A DNA stretch of 5,945 nucleotides from NCBI GenBank assembly GCA_018894595.1, contig JAHIPN010000308.1, positions 1-5,945 on the forward strand, written 5' to 3'. Numbering within the stretch: position 1 is the first letter of the stretch; every line of letters begins with the position of its first letter. Origin of the DNA: a bacterium (lineage in GTDB: Bacteria; Atribacterota; JS1; SB-45; 34-128). A program made the translations under genes and the position numbers. Shown one piece after another: positions 1 to 5,945 of the stretch. A model generated the notes under the pieces. That model did no database searches and was not told the DNA's origin. It was given only the letters and a program-made list of their open reading frames with translations.

Positions 1-922
1 CAGAAAGATTATAAGAGTGTGACCAATTAACAGAGGAATCAAGAGGAACTACTTCTACCCCATTTAACCAGATAGAAGAATTAGTTTCTTTGGTTCCAGC
101 TAAGACCTGAATCGAGATATTAGTAGGAGTAATAACACCATTTAAAGTAGGAGCTGTTGAAGAAATAGTATCTAATGTAATTTTTGCGGTAACTTCGCCA
201 CTTTCATTACCTGCAGAATCTTGAGAAGTAATAGAGATATTGTTCTCGCCTTCAGAGAGGTTAAAATCATAAGTCCAGGTAGTGCTTGGATTTATAGGAA
301 CTACCTCTAAACTATTAATCCAGATAGAAGAATTTATTTCTTTATTACCGCTTAATAACTGCGTACAAATATTAGTGGGCGAAACAATATCGTGCAAAGT
401 AGGAGTTGTGGGAGGAATCGCATCTAAAGTAATGCTATTGTTAATTGCTGTACTTTCATTACCAACGGCATCACATGAAGTAATAGAGATATTGTTCTCG
501 CCTTCAGAGAGGTTAAAATCATAAGTCCAGGTAGTACTAGAATTTACAGGAATTGCTTCTATATTATTAATCCAAATAGAAGTATTAGTTTCTTTAGTGC
601 CTGATAAGGTCTGGGGCGAAATGTTCGTCGGAGAAAGCACGATATCTAAAGTTGGTGCTGCTGGAGTATTTGTATCTAATATAATAATTGCAGTTACCGC
701 AGTACTTTCGTTACCAACAGCATCACGAGAAGTAATCGAAATATTGTTATTACCCTCAGAAAGATTATAAGAATATGACCAATCTGTAGATGAATTAATA
801 GTGATAACTTCTGCATCGTTAATTAAGATTGAAGAATTAGTTTCTTTAGTGCCTGATAAAATCTGAGGAGAAATGTTGGTTGGAGAAGTTACCGTATTTA
901 AGGTAGGTTGGGTAGGAGGGGC
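1..922 (-). repeat. Tandem 252-bp coding repeats (84-aa Ig-like units, at least 3.7 copies)
   Basis: The end of the lipoprotein gene visible here consists of in-frame direct repeats with a period of exactly 252 bp. Units start at about 922, 670, 418 and 166 and run leftwards; the fourth is cut by the window edge. The period is shown by matching landmarks: the NLSEG-coding segment recurs at about 757, 505, 253 and 1. Units 2 and 3 share a perfect 59-bp match (477-535 and 225-283), while other parts have drifted, so the copies were not all made at once. The array probably continues beyond position 1. Confidence 0.9.
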
Positions 923-1582
923 AATGTCATTTATTGTTATGTTCCACTGTATATAATCTTCCAATTCTCCATCACTCACTAATATTTTTACTATTTTCTG
1001 ACTGTAATCTCCATAACTAGTTGAATAAATCCAGCTACTTTTTGAATCATTTCCAAAACTGGTAGAATTTGATGCTTCTTTTCCGTTTAATAACCATTTA
1101 TAACTTAATGTTGTGTTTAAGTCAATATCGTGGGCTTGGACTTCGAATTTAACCGAATTTCCCTCATTAATCTCAATGTTTAGGTTAACAGGGGAATAAG
1201 AAATGATTTGAGGAGGATTATTTACATTGATAACTTCGATTTTAAAATTCTGAGTGACGCTCTGTTTACCGTCAGAAACTTCTACGATTATCTGATGAAT
1301 TCCTACTTGATTGTTAGCGGGCGTCCAGGATATTAAACCGCTCTCTCTATCAATACTCATCCCATCTGGTTTAATAATAAAAGAATAAGTCAGAGTATCC
1401 CCATTAGGGTCACTAGCCATTACCTGATATGAATATAGCTGATCTTCTGTAGCAGTGGTGATAGGTTCAGAAATTACAAGTGGTGCGCCATTTAAAAGAG
1501 GAAAGATTCCTTCCAAGTCTAAACAGCCTCCCACTGCTATCACCATAATTAATCCAACCACTATTATAAAAAGCTTCTTCAT
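1..1582 (-). CDS. Surface lipoprotein with cadherin-like and tandem Ig-like repeats (C-terminus off the window)
   Basis: The frame is open for 527 codons from the ATG at 1582-1580 to the window's left edge, so the C-terminus is missing. Residues 1-20 form a lipoprotein signal: two lysines, a hydrophobic run (LFIIVVGLIMVIAV) and a lipobox ending in Cys20 (VGGC). Residue +2 is Leu, not Asp, compatible with outer-membrane sorting by the E. coli rule. Residues about 28-120 resemble a cadherin-like/He_PIG domain (ASDPNGDTLTYS, GLISWTP, VEVSDGKQS). Residues about 121-220 resemble a PKD/Ig-like domain (YKWLLNG, ILVSDGE). From residue 221, repeats of 84 residues follow, each with SPTNIS, LSGTKE, SIWIN, W-x-Y-x-x-NLSEG-NNISITS and GNES. 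These resemble the bacterial Ig-like/glucodextranase-B type beta-sandwich. Such proteins usually act as adhesins, stalks or scaffolds; a catalytic domain could lie in the missing part. No clear Shine-Dalgarno sequence precedes the ATG. The function is inferred from domain style only. Confidence 0.88.
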   Translation of the reverse strand, partial: MKKLFIIVVGLIMVIAVGGCLDLEGIFPLLNGAPLVISEPITTATEDQLYSYQVMASDPNGDTLTYSFIIKPDGMSIDRESGLISWTPANNQVGIHQIIVEVSDGKQSVTQNFKIEVINVNNPPQIISYSPVNLNIEINEGNSVKFEVQAHDIDLNTTLSYKWLLNGKEASNSTSFGNDSKSSWIYSTSYGDYSQKIVKILVSDGELEDYIQWNITINDIAPPTQPTLNTVTSPTNISPQILSGTKETNSSILINDAEVITINSSTDWSYSYNLSEGNNNISITSRDAVGNESTAVTAIIILDTNTPAAPTLDIVLSPTNISPQTLSGTKETNTSIWINNIEAIPVNSSTTWTYDFNLSEGENNISITSCDAVGNESTAINNSITLDAIPPTTPTLHDIVSPTNICTQLLSGNKEINSSIWINSLEVVPINPSTTWTYDFNLSEGENNISITSQDSAGNESGEVTAKITLDTISSTAPTLNGVITPTNISIQVLAGTKETNSSIWLNGVEVVPLDSSVNWSHSYNLS

Positions 1583-1721
1583 TATTTAGTATATATCTTT
1601 CTTCAAATATTTTTTAGTTCTCGTTCTCAGAAGAAATAAAATTTGTGACCTAGAATAACAAATTACACTTTTCTTTTTTCACAGTTTCTTTAGTTTTTAT
1701 TTTTTTAAACAGCTGAAATTA

Positions 1722-1751
1722 ATTATACCTTACTTCTTTTTAAAACTCCAA
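1722..1751 (-). promoter_or_regulatory. Predicted sigma-70-type promoter for the lipoprotein gene
   Basis: Reading the minus strand, a perfect -10 hexamer TATAAT (1727-1722) lies 18 nt downstream of TTGGAG (1751-1746), a partial -35 match (TTG conserved). Transcription would begin near 1715, leaving a leader of about 130 nt rich in A on the coding strand. A second TATACT sits only a few bases before the ATG but lacks a convincing -35. The rest of 1583-1766 holds no ORF or stable hairpin that I can see. The -35 begins only 15 bp from the edge of the left palindrome. Confidence 0.4.
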
Positions 1752-1766
1752 TAAAATTTTATTTAA

Positions 1767-1807
1767 AAAAGTAACCCAAAGGTGCCTGGCACCTTTGGGT
1801 TACTTTT
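1767..1807. repeat. Left REP-like perfect palindrome (20-bp arms)
   Basis: Two perfectly complementary 20-bp arms meet at a single central T (1787). The foot is AAAAGTAACCC and the tip is GGTGCC-T-GGCACC. Pairing stops at 1766/1808. Extruded as single strand or RNA it would form a long stem with a loop of about three bases. It is the same sequence as the right copy and, being symmetrical, both a direct and an inverted repeat of it. No gene reads through it. Confidence 0.93.
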
Positions 1808-1832
1808 GGACAATTTTTGTGCCAAAATTCCC

Positions 1833-1861
1833 TTGAACTATTTATTTATAAAAGATATAAT
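1833..1861 (+). promoter_or_regulatory. Predicted sigma-70-type promoter of the transposase gene
   Basis: TTGAAC (1833-1838, four of six matches to the -35 consensus) is followed by a 17-bp spacer and a perfect TATAAT (1856-1861). Transcription would start near 1868, just before the ATG at 1871, making the mRNA leaderless or nearly so. The absence of any Shine-Dalgarno sequence before 1871 agrees with this. The promoter lies inside the unit, between the left palindrome and the gene, so the element carries its own expression signal. Confidence 0.55.
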
Positions 1862-1870
1862 AATCATATT

Positions 1871-2746
1871 ATGGCAAGAAGAAATAGAACAGAGATAGAA
1901 GATAAAAATTTTATTTACCATATAATTGGTAAGGGTGTGGAAGGAACTGACATATTTACTGATGATGTAGATAAAAATAAATTTCTACAGCTTCTACAAA
2001 AAATGGTTAACTTTCACAAAGTTCACCTATTTTCCTATGTACTAATGGATACTCACTTTCATCTTCTTTTAAAGACAGAAGAAGCAAATCTCTCTCAAGC
2101 CATGCAGTTTTTAAATTCCTCTTATGCCCACTGGTTCAACATAAGACACATTAGAAAGGGTCACCTCTTTCAGGACCGATACAAAAGCCATCTTGTCCTA
2201 AATTCTCTTTATTTATATAGTGCAGCTTCTTATATTAGCCTAAATCCGGTAGAGGCCGGATTAGTGAATTCTCCTGAAGAATACCCCTGGAGCAGTTTTC
2301 AATATTTTCTATCTACTCAAAATCAAAGCAAAAACGTTCCCCCTTGGCTGAACATTCGGGAATTATTAAAACTTTGTCAAACCAGTCCGGAAAATTTTAT
2401 AAATTTCGTAAAAGAAAATATTCAAAAAGATGACCCAGAAAATATCCTCCAAAATGCCACTAAAATAATCTCAAATCAAACACAAAATAAATCACCCAGA
2501 AATATAGAAAATATATTAAAGAAAACGAAAGAACAAATTGGAGATATAGAAACTAATAAACGATTAAAACATTTACTTGTATATTTATTAATAAAAGAGG
2601 GTTACAGAGTAAAAGATGTAGCAAATTCTCTACATATGACCAGTCAAAGCGTACTAAAAATATGTAAAAAGGTGAGCAAATATTTAATCTCTGATCGTGT
2701 ATACCAGCTTTGGCTAATTCATATTAAAATGAACTTATTTTTATAG
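1871..2746 (+). CDS. REP-associated tyrosine transposase (RAYT; IS200-like Y1 HUH family) with C-terminal HTH
   Basis: This 291-residue protein belongs to the Y1_Tnp/TnpA-REP family, single-strand endonucleases that cut and rejoin DNA at REP palindromes through a 5'-phosphotyrosine link. Visible marks: N-terminal MARRNRTE and a YHIIGKG strand (family style YHVxxRG), the metal-binding HUH motif DTHFHLLL (His62, His64), the GHLFQDRYK segment (97-105), and Tyr121 in SYISLNPVEAGLV, the probable catalytic tyrosine. WSS at 140-142 is also typical. Residues about 160-228 are charged and linker-like. Residues about 229-275 (LLIKEGYRVKDVANSLHMT and on) look like a helix-turn-helix, giving a longer protein than the roughly 165-residue E. 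coli enzyme. A TTG-started extension from 1817 is in frame but unlikely: the family N-terminus begins at 1871 and the predicted promoter lies within the extension. All key residues are present and the frame is intact, so the enzyme may be active. Confidence 0.92.
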   Translation: MARRNRTEIEDKNFIYHIIGKGVEGTDIFTDDVDKNKFLQLLQKMVNFHKVHLFSYVLMDTHFHLLLKTEEANLSQAMQFLNSSYAHWFNIRHIRKGHLFQDRYKSHLVLNSLYLYSAASYISLNPVEAGLVNSPEEYPWSSFQYFLSTQNQSKNVPPWLNIRELLKLCQTSPENFINFVKENIQKDDPENILQNATKIISNQTQNKSPRNIENILKKTKEQIGDIETNKRLKHLLVYLLIKEGYRVKDVANSLHMTSQSVLKICKKVSKYLISDRVYQLWLIHIKMNLFL

Positions 2747-2747
2747 A

Positions 2748-2786
2748 AAAGTAACCCAAAGGTGCCTGGCACCTTTGGGTTACTTT
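2748..2786. repeat. Right REP-like perfect palindrome (19-bp arms)
   Basis: This second copy of the palindrome has 19-bp arms around a central T at 2767. Pairing stops at A2747/C2787, where the left copy pairs A with T. It begins one base after the TAG stop (2744-2746) of the transposase and ends two bases before the Shine-Dalgarno sequence of the next gene. In RNA it would form a strong hairpin in the space between the two genes. It lacks a T-run after the stem, so it is not a classical intrinsic terminator, although it could attenuate transcription or stabilise the transcript end. Confidence 0.93.
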
Positions 2787-2788
2787 CT

Positions 2789-2797
2789 GGGAAGAAG
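2789..2797 (+). promoter_or_regulatory. Ribosome binding site of the peptidase-propeller-barrel gene
   Basis: GGGAAGAAG is a purine-rich Shine-Dalgarno-like run ending nine bases before the ATG at 2807. It supports 2807 over the ATG at 2799, which is too close to it and reads only eight codons (including the stop). It lies immediately beside the right palindrome. I see no convincing promoter between the transposase stop and this site, so this gene may depend on readthrough from the transposase promoter or on a promoter inside the transposase gene. Confidence 0.55.
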
Positions 2798-2806
2798 TAT
2801 GAGAAT

Positions 2807-5800
2807 ATGCAAAAAAAAATGATTTTTTTTGTTTATATCATTATTATAATAGTTTTAGTAATATACTCACCATTAGTTATGAGTGTGGAGGCTGTTCGCT
2901 ATGACCCCGGCTTAGAATGGCAGGTTTTGGAAAGCCCTCACTTTTCGGTTTATTTTTGTAAACAGGAAAATAAGGATATTAGTTTCTCTAATAACCCTAC
3001 CTATGAACAATTAGCTCAAGCAACAGCTGATATTGCCGAAGAAACCTTCCACCAGGTTAATGCCCAACTCGGCTCGCCCAACAAACATCATCATCTTCAA
3101 AAGATAGCCATAATTATGGAGGATTTTTCTGATTCCGCTCTGGGTTTTGCCTCCTCTTTTCCCCATCGAGTGATCCGTATCTCCCTAACTGCCCCCACTG
3201 CTAAATCTTTTGATACGAAATTCAAAAGCTGGCTCAAAATGGTAATTGCACATGAATATACTCACATGGCTCATTTTGAAATGACCGCCGGACCTACTAC
3301 TGCCCTGCGTGCCCTTTTCGGTCAGATACTCACTCCCAATGCCCTCCAGCCCATCTGGTCAATCGAAGGATTAGCAGTATACAATGAAACAAAATTTACC
3401 GCCGGAGGTGGTGGCAGGGGGATAGATTCTCGCTATGATATGTATCTTCGCATGGCCGCTCTGGAAGACCAGTTTAATACTCTGGACCAGATAAATGGTT
3501 ATTATCTTACTTCCTGGCCTGGCAGCACCGCTCCCTATATCTATGGCCAATCTCTTATCCATTTTATAGCTCAAAAATACGGGGAAGATAAAGCAATTGC
3601 CTTGAGTGAAATATTCTGTGAATATCCCTATTTAGGGTTTAATTATGCCTTAAAAAGGGCGATAGGCTTAAACCTAAAGGAACTGTACCAAAGCTGGAAA
3701 GATAATTTAAAAGAAAAATATCAACTCCAGAAGCAAAAAATTCTCTCACAAAAAAATCTTACTCCTTCTCAGCAATTAACTAAATGCAATTATTGGGTCG
3801 ATTATCCTCACTGGCTCTCCACCCCCGCCCCCCAAGGAGATAAAATAGCATTCAGGGTTTCCACTCCTCATTCTTATCCATCTATTCAAATTGTCGACCC
3901 CTTGAATCCTCCCCTTCCCTTGACTCCCCGTTCTGCTAAAAATCAAACCCAGACCCTGATTAAAAGAGCCTATGGAAGTGGTTCTTCTTTTGACATCACC
4001 GCCGATGGCACTAAAATAATTTATGCTAAATTAGGCGACTATGAGCAATTTTATAAATTTTACGACCTTTATTTATTCGATTTAAAAACAGAAAAGGAGA
4101 CCCGCCTTTCCGAAGGGCTACGGGCTCGCGATCCCAGCTGGTCACCTGACCCTGACCCGGATAATCCTCAAATCATGGCAGTAATTAATCAATCAGGAAC
4201 AAATAATTTAGCCCTAATTAATTTACCTTCCCCAAACTTATCGATCAATGAAAACCAGCCCGCCTATAAGCTAATTACCAAAGAAAACATGACCTATCTA
4301 ACAGACTTTCGAGATGGTACCCAATTATATCAACCATCATGGTCTCCCGATGGGAACAGGATAGCCCTTTCCGCCTGGCGCCAGGGTTATCAGGATATAT
4401 ATATTTTAAATCTTGAACCCGACAATCTTAGCACCAATAATCTTAACCCCAATAATATCGACAATTCCATTCTCCAACCCATCTTTTGCGATAAGTCAAT
4501 TGACCTTAGCCCTTGTTGGTCTCCCGATGGCCAATATCTCTTCTTTGCCTCAGACCGCACCGGAATTTATAATATCTTTGCCTTTTCGCTCCCTGATAAA
4601 AAACTCTATCAGGTAACCAATGTCCTGGGTGGAGCATTTCAGCCCGCCATCTCTCCCGATGGAAAACAATTAGCCTTTATTGAATATCACGCTACAGGAT
4701 ATGAACTACACCTTATGAAAATGGACCCGAACTCGAACATAGATCCCAACCAGTGGATAGAAATAGAGATAGAATGTACTGAGCCCCCAATTATGGCAGC
4801 ACAACAATTCAATAAAGACCTAAATACCCCTTCTAATTCTAAAAATAATTACCCGATCCACCCTTACCATCCTTTAACCTCCTTTTGGCCGCCCACTTAT
4901 TGGATCCCCGCTGCCCAGATTACTGATACTGATTTGAGTATTGGCTTTTCAAGTGTGTTAGAAGATGTATTGGGATTTCATTCCCTACCCTTAAGCGTTA
5001 CTTATGGGATACTCAATAACAGCCTATCTTACAACTTCAATTATTATAATTATAGCCACCTTCCTATTATTAATCTTCATCTATCTGGAAATACTGCTTT
5101 AGATTCCCAAACCCCAGCCTCCTGGTGGGAAGAAGGAAAAACCGGTGTAAATATCTATTTCCCATTTAAAGGACATACTACCTCACCCACAAATTCGCGC
5201 CCTTACAGGCAGATCTTTTCTCTCGGGTATCAATATGAAAAATTCTCTTCTGCCACTTCCAATGCATCATCTCTCTCAGATACCGACCCCGACACGCAAA
5301 AAATCACCAGTCTAAAATTAGGCTACTCTTATTCTGATGCAGAAAAATATGGATTCTCTATCAGTCCCGAACAAGGCAATTCCTTCTCTCTATCTTTTGA
5401 ACATGCCGATAAAGCCCTGGGCGGTGATTATACTTTTGATAAATTAATCTTTGATGGCAGGAAATTTATTCCCCTGCCTTCCCTTCATCAGGTATTGGCA
5501 CTTCGCTTAGTCGCCGGCGCTAGCTCTTCAAGTATATTAGTAGAATCAGGTTTAGATGGAGAAAAATTTAAATTAGGAGGTAGTTATTCTGCGGATAATC
5601 TTAGTAATATCGATGTGAATACCTTCTCTCTGCGGGGTTACAAACCAGCCGCCCTCGAAGGAAATAATCTTCTCTTAGCCAGTTTGGAATATCGCTTTCC
5701 TCTGGCTAATATCGAGCACAACCTTAAGCTTGGCTTCCTCTCCATCTTTTTAGAAAGACTTTCCGGTGTCTTCTTTATGGATATTGGAAATGCCTGGGAA

Positions 5801-5945
5801 AGCACCAGTATAAATACAAATACAACCAATGAAGAAGATGAAATTAATTCTATCTGGCAGAATTTTAAATCAAGTATCGGAGCAGAACTAAAAGCAGATT
5901 TTAATTACCAATACGATTCACCCTTCACCCTAAGACTTGGGGCAG
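2807..5945 (+). CDS. Secreted peptidase-MA-like / TolB-like propeller / Omp85-like barrel fusion protein (3' end off the window)
   Basis: The frame is open for 1046 codons and leaves the window without a stop. Residues 1-29 form a signal peptide (MQKK, a hydrophobic isoleucine-rich core, possible cleavage after VEA29). Residues about 38-290 form a metallopeptidase-like domain: HEYTH (His149, Glu150, His153) and WSIEGLAVY with Glu187 as probable third zinc ligand, the gluzincin arrangement of peptidase-MA-type families. Residues about 333-650 hold six blade-like repeats of the TolB/PD40 type, near 336, 399 (TADG), 445 (WSPD), 512 (WSPDG), 571 (WSPDG) and 616 (SPDG). An Asn/Pro-rich linker and a FWPPTYWIP segment (about 680-700) lead to amphipathic strands typical of an outer-membrane barrel. 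These include SLRGY (Arg943-Gly944-Tyr945, like the Omp85 VRGF/Y loop), EYRFPL and FMDIGNAW. It probably sits in the outer membrane with peptidase and propeller in the periplasm. Its substrate is unknown. Barrel-propeller fusions are known from other diderms, often annotated as BamA/TamA-like or TolB-like. Its codons end in C more often than in the neighbouring genes. Confidence 0.88.
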   Translation, partial: MQKKMIFFVYIIIIIVLVIYSPLVMSVEAVRYDPGLEWQVLESPHFSVYFCKQENKDISFSNNPTYEQLAQATADIAEETFHQVNAQLGSPNKHHHLQKIAIIMEDFSDSALGFASSFPHRVIRISLTAPTAKSFDTKFKSWLKMVIAHEYTHMAHFEMTAGPTTALRALFGQILTPNALQPIWSIEGLAVYNETKFTAGGGGRGIDSRYDMYLRMAALEDQFNTLDQINGYYLTSWPGSTAPYIYGQSLIHFIAQKYGEDKAIALSEIFCEYPYLGFNYALKRAIGLNLKELYQSWKDNLKEKYQLQKQKILSQKNLTPSQQLTKCNYWVDYPHWLSTPAPQGDKIAFRVSTPHSYPSIQIVDPLNPPLPLTPRSAKNQTQTLIKRAYGSGSSFDITADGTKIIYAKLGDYEQFYKFYDLYLFDLKTEKETRLSEGLRARDPSWSPDPDPDNPQIMAVINQSGTNNLALINLPSPNLSINENQPAYKLITKENMTYLTDFRDGTQLYQPSWSPDGNRIALSAWRQGYQDIYILNLEPDNLSTNNLNPNNIDNSILQPIFCDKSIDLSPCWSPDGQYLFFASDRTGIYNIFAFSLPDKKLYQVTNVLGGAFQPAISPDGKQLAFIEYHATGYELHLMKMDPNSNIDPNQWIEIEIECTEPPIMAAQQFNKDLNTPSNSKNNYPIHPYHPLTSFWPPTYWIPAAQITDTDLSIGFSSVLEDVLGFHSLPLSVTYGILNNSLSYNFNYYNYSHLPIINLHLSGNTALDSQTPASWWEEGKTGVNIYFPFKGHTTSPTNSRPYRQIFSLGYQYEKFSSATSNASSLSDTDPDTQKITSLKLGYSYSDAEKYGFSISPEQGNSFSLSFEHADKALGGDYTFDKLIFDGRKFIPLPSLHQVLALRLVAGASSSSILVESGLDGEKFKLGGSYSADNLSNIDVNTFSLRGYKPAALEGNNLLLASLEYRFPLANIEHNLKLGFLSIFLERLSGVFFMDIGNAWESTSINTNTTNEEDEINSIWQNFKSSIGAELKADFNYQYDSPFTLRLGA

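Larger units (their letters stand above)
1767..2786 (+). mobile_element. REP/RAYT-type unit: transposase gene bracketed by identical palindromes
   Basis: A 1020-bp unit consists of a palindrome, a promoter, one HUH transposase gene and a second copy of the palindrome. The two palindromes are identical over 40 bp (1767-1806 and 2747-2786). The second starts within 2 bp of the stop codon of the gene. No target-site duplication is visible outside the palindromes, which fits IS200/REP-type single-strand transposition chemistry and does not suggest a DDE insertion sequence. Known RAYTs are usually single-copy, domesticated enzymes associated with dispersed REP palindromes; whether this unit moves as a whole is unknown. 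The boundaries given are simply the outer ends of the shared palindromes and are inferred. Confidence 0.75.

Noticed and set aside
282..524. 80-codon plus-strand ORF
   Set aside because: It lies antisense within the repeat array of the lipoprotein gene, has no ribosome binding site and mirrors the repeat period; it is a shadow.
1..922. CRISPR-like array
   Set aside because: The 252-bp periodicity is coding, in frame, with no short repeat/unique spacer alternation; it encodes Ig-like domains.
1817..1870. TTG-initiated 18-codon N-terminal extension of the transposase
   Set aside because: It has no Shine-Dalgarno sequence, is unlike the family N-terminus, and contains the predicted promoter of the gene.
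2747..2790. Rho-independent terminator at the right palindrome
   Set aside because: The stem is strong but is followed by CTGGGAAG and not by a T-run, and an identical copy sits upstream of the gene, which fits a REP-like site better than a terminator.
1750..2800. Target-site duplication flanking the transposase unit
   Set aside because: The sequences outside the palindromes (A/T-rich on the left, CTGGGAAG on the right) share no direct repeat.
2799..2822. Eight-codon ORF starting at the ATG at 2799
   Set aside because: It is too short, in another frame from the fusion gene, and too close to the Shine-Dalgarno sequence; kept only as a possible alternative start after slippage.
3371..3574. 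67-codon minus-strand ORF
   Set aside because: It is antisense to the peptidase domain (the HEYTH/WxxEG region) of the long plus-strand gene and shows no family motif.
4413..4616. 67-codon plus-strand ORF
   Set aside because: It is an out-of-frame overlap inside the propeller-coding part of the fusion gene, whose motifs WSPDG continue unbroken in the main frame.
5638..5829. 63-codon minus-strand ORF
   Set aside because: It is antisense to the conserved RGY/EYRFPL/DIGNAW part of the barrel.

Overview
The window looks like a low-GC, double-membraned (diderm) bacterium. It encodes a lipobox-type lipoprotein and a protein ending in an Omp85/BamA-like outer-membrane barrel, both rich in A/T-ending codons. 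The mix of Ig-repeat lipoproteins, propeller-barrel fusions and REP-type transposases is reminiscent of uncultured candidate phyla such as Atribacterota or Omnitrophota. That placement is an impression from protein style, not something the sequence proves.

Layout. (1) Positions 1-1582, minus strand: the N-terminal 527 codons of a surface lipoprotein. It has a signal peptide with a lipobox, one cadherin-like domain, one PKD/Ig-like domain, then tandem 84-residue Ig-like repeats that run off the left edge. (2) Positions 1583-1766: a short A/T-rich intergenic stretch with a likely promoter for the lipoprotein. (3) Positions 1767-2786: a compact REP/RAYT-type unit. A single HUH-type REP-associated tyrosine transposase gene (1871-2746) is bracketed by two near-perfect 39-41 bp palindromes that are identical over 40 bp. 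A well-formed promoter inside the unit would give an almost leaderless transcript. (4) Positions 2807-5945, plus strand: the first 1046 codons of a large secreted protein. It joins a gluzincin-type peptidase domain (HEYTH plus a downstream WxxEG), a six-blade TolB-like propeller and an Omp85-type barrel with an RGY motif. It is cut by the right edge.

How the parts fit. The lipoprotein and the barrel fusion are divergently arranged envelope genes. The transposase unit sits exactly between them: its right palindrome ends 2 bp before the Shine-Dalgarno sequence of the fusion gene, and its left palindrome begins 15 bp behind the predicted -35 of the lipoprotein gene. The unit could therefore affect expression of both neighbours. 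The most notable items are the transposase with its unusual, symmetrical cognate palindromes, and the three-part peptidase-propeller-barrel protein. Neither is clearly outside known families, but the function of the fusion and the recognition mode of the palindromes are open.
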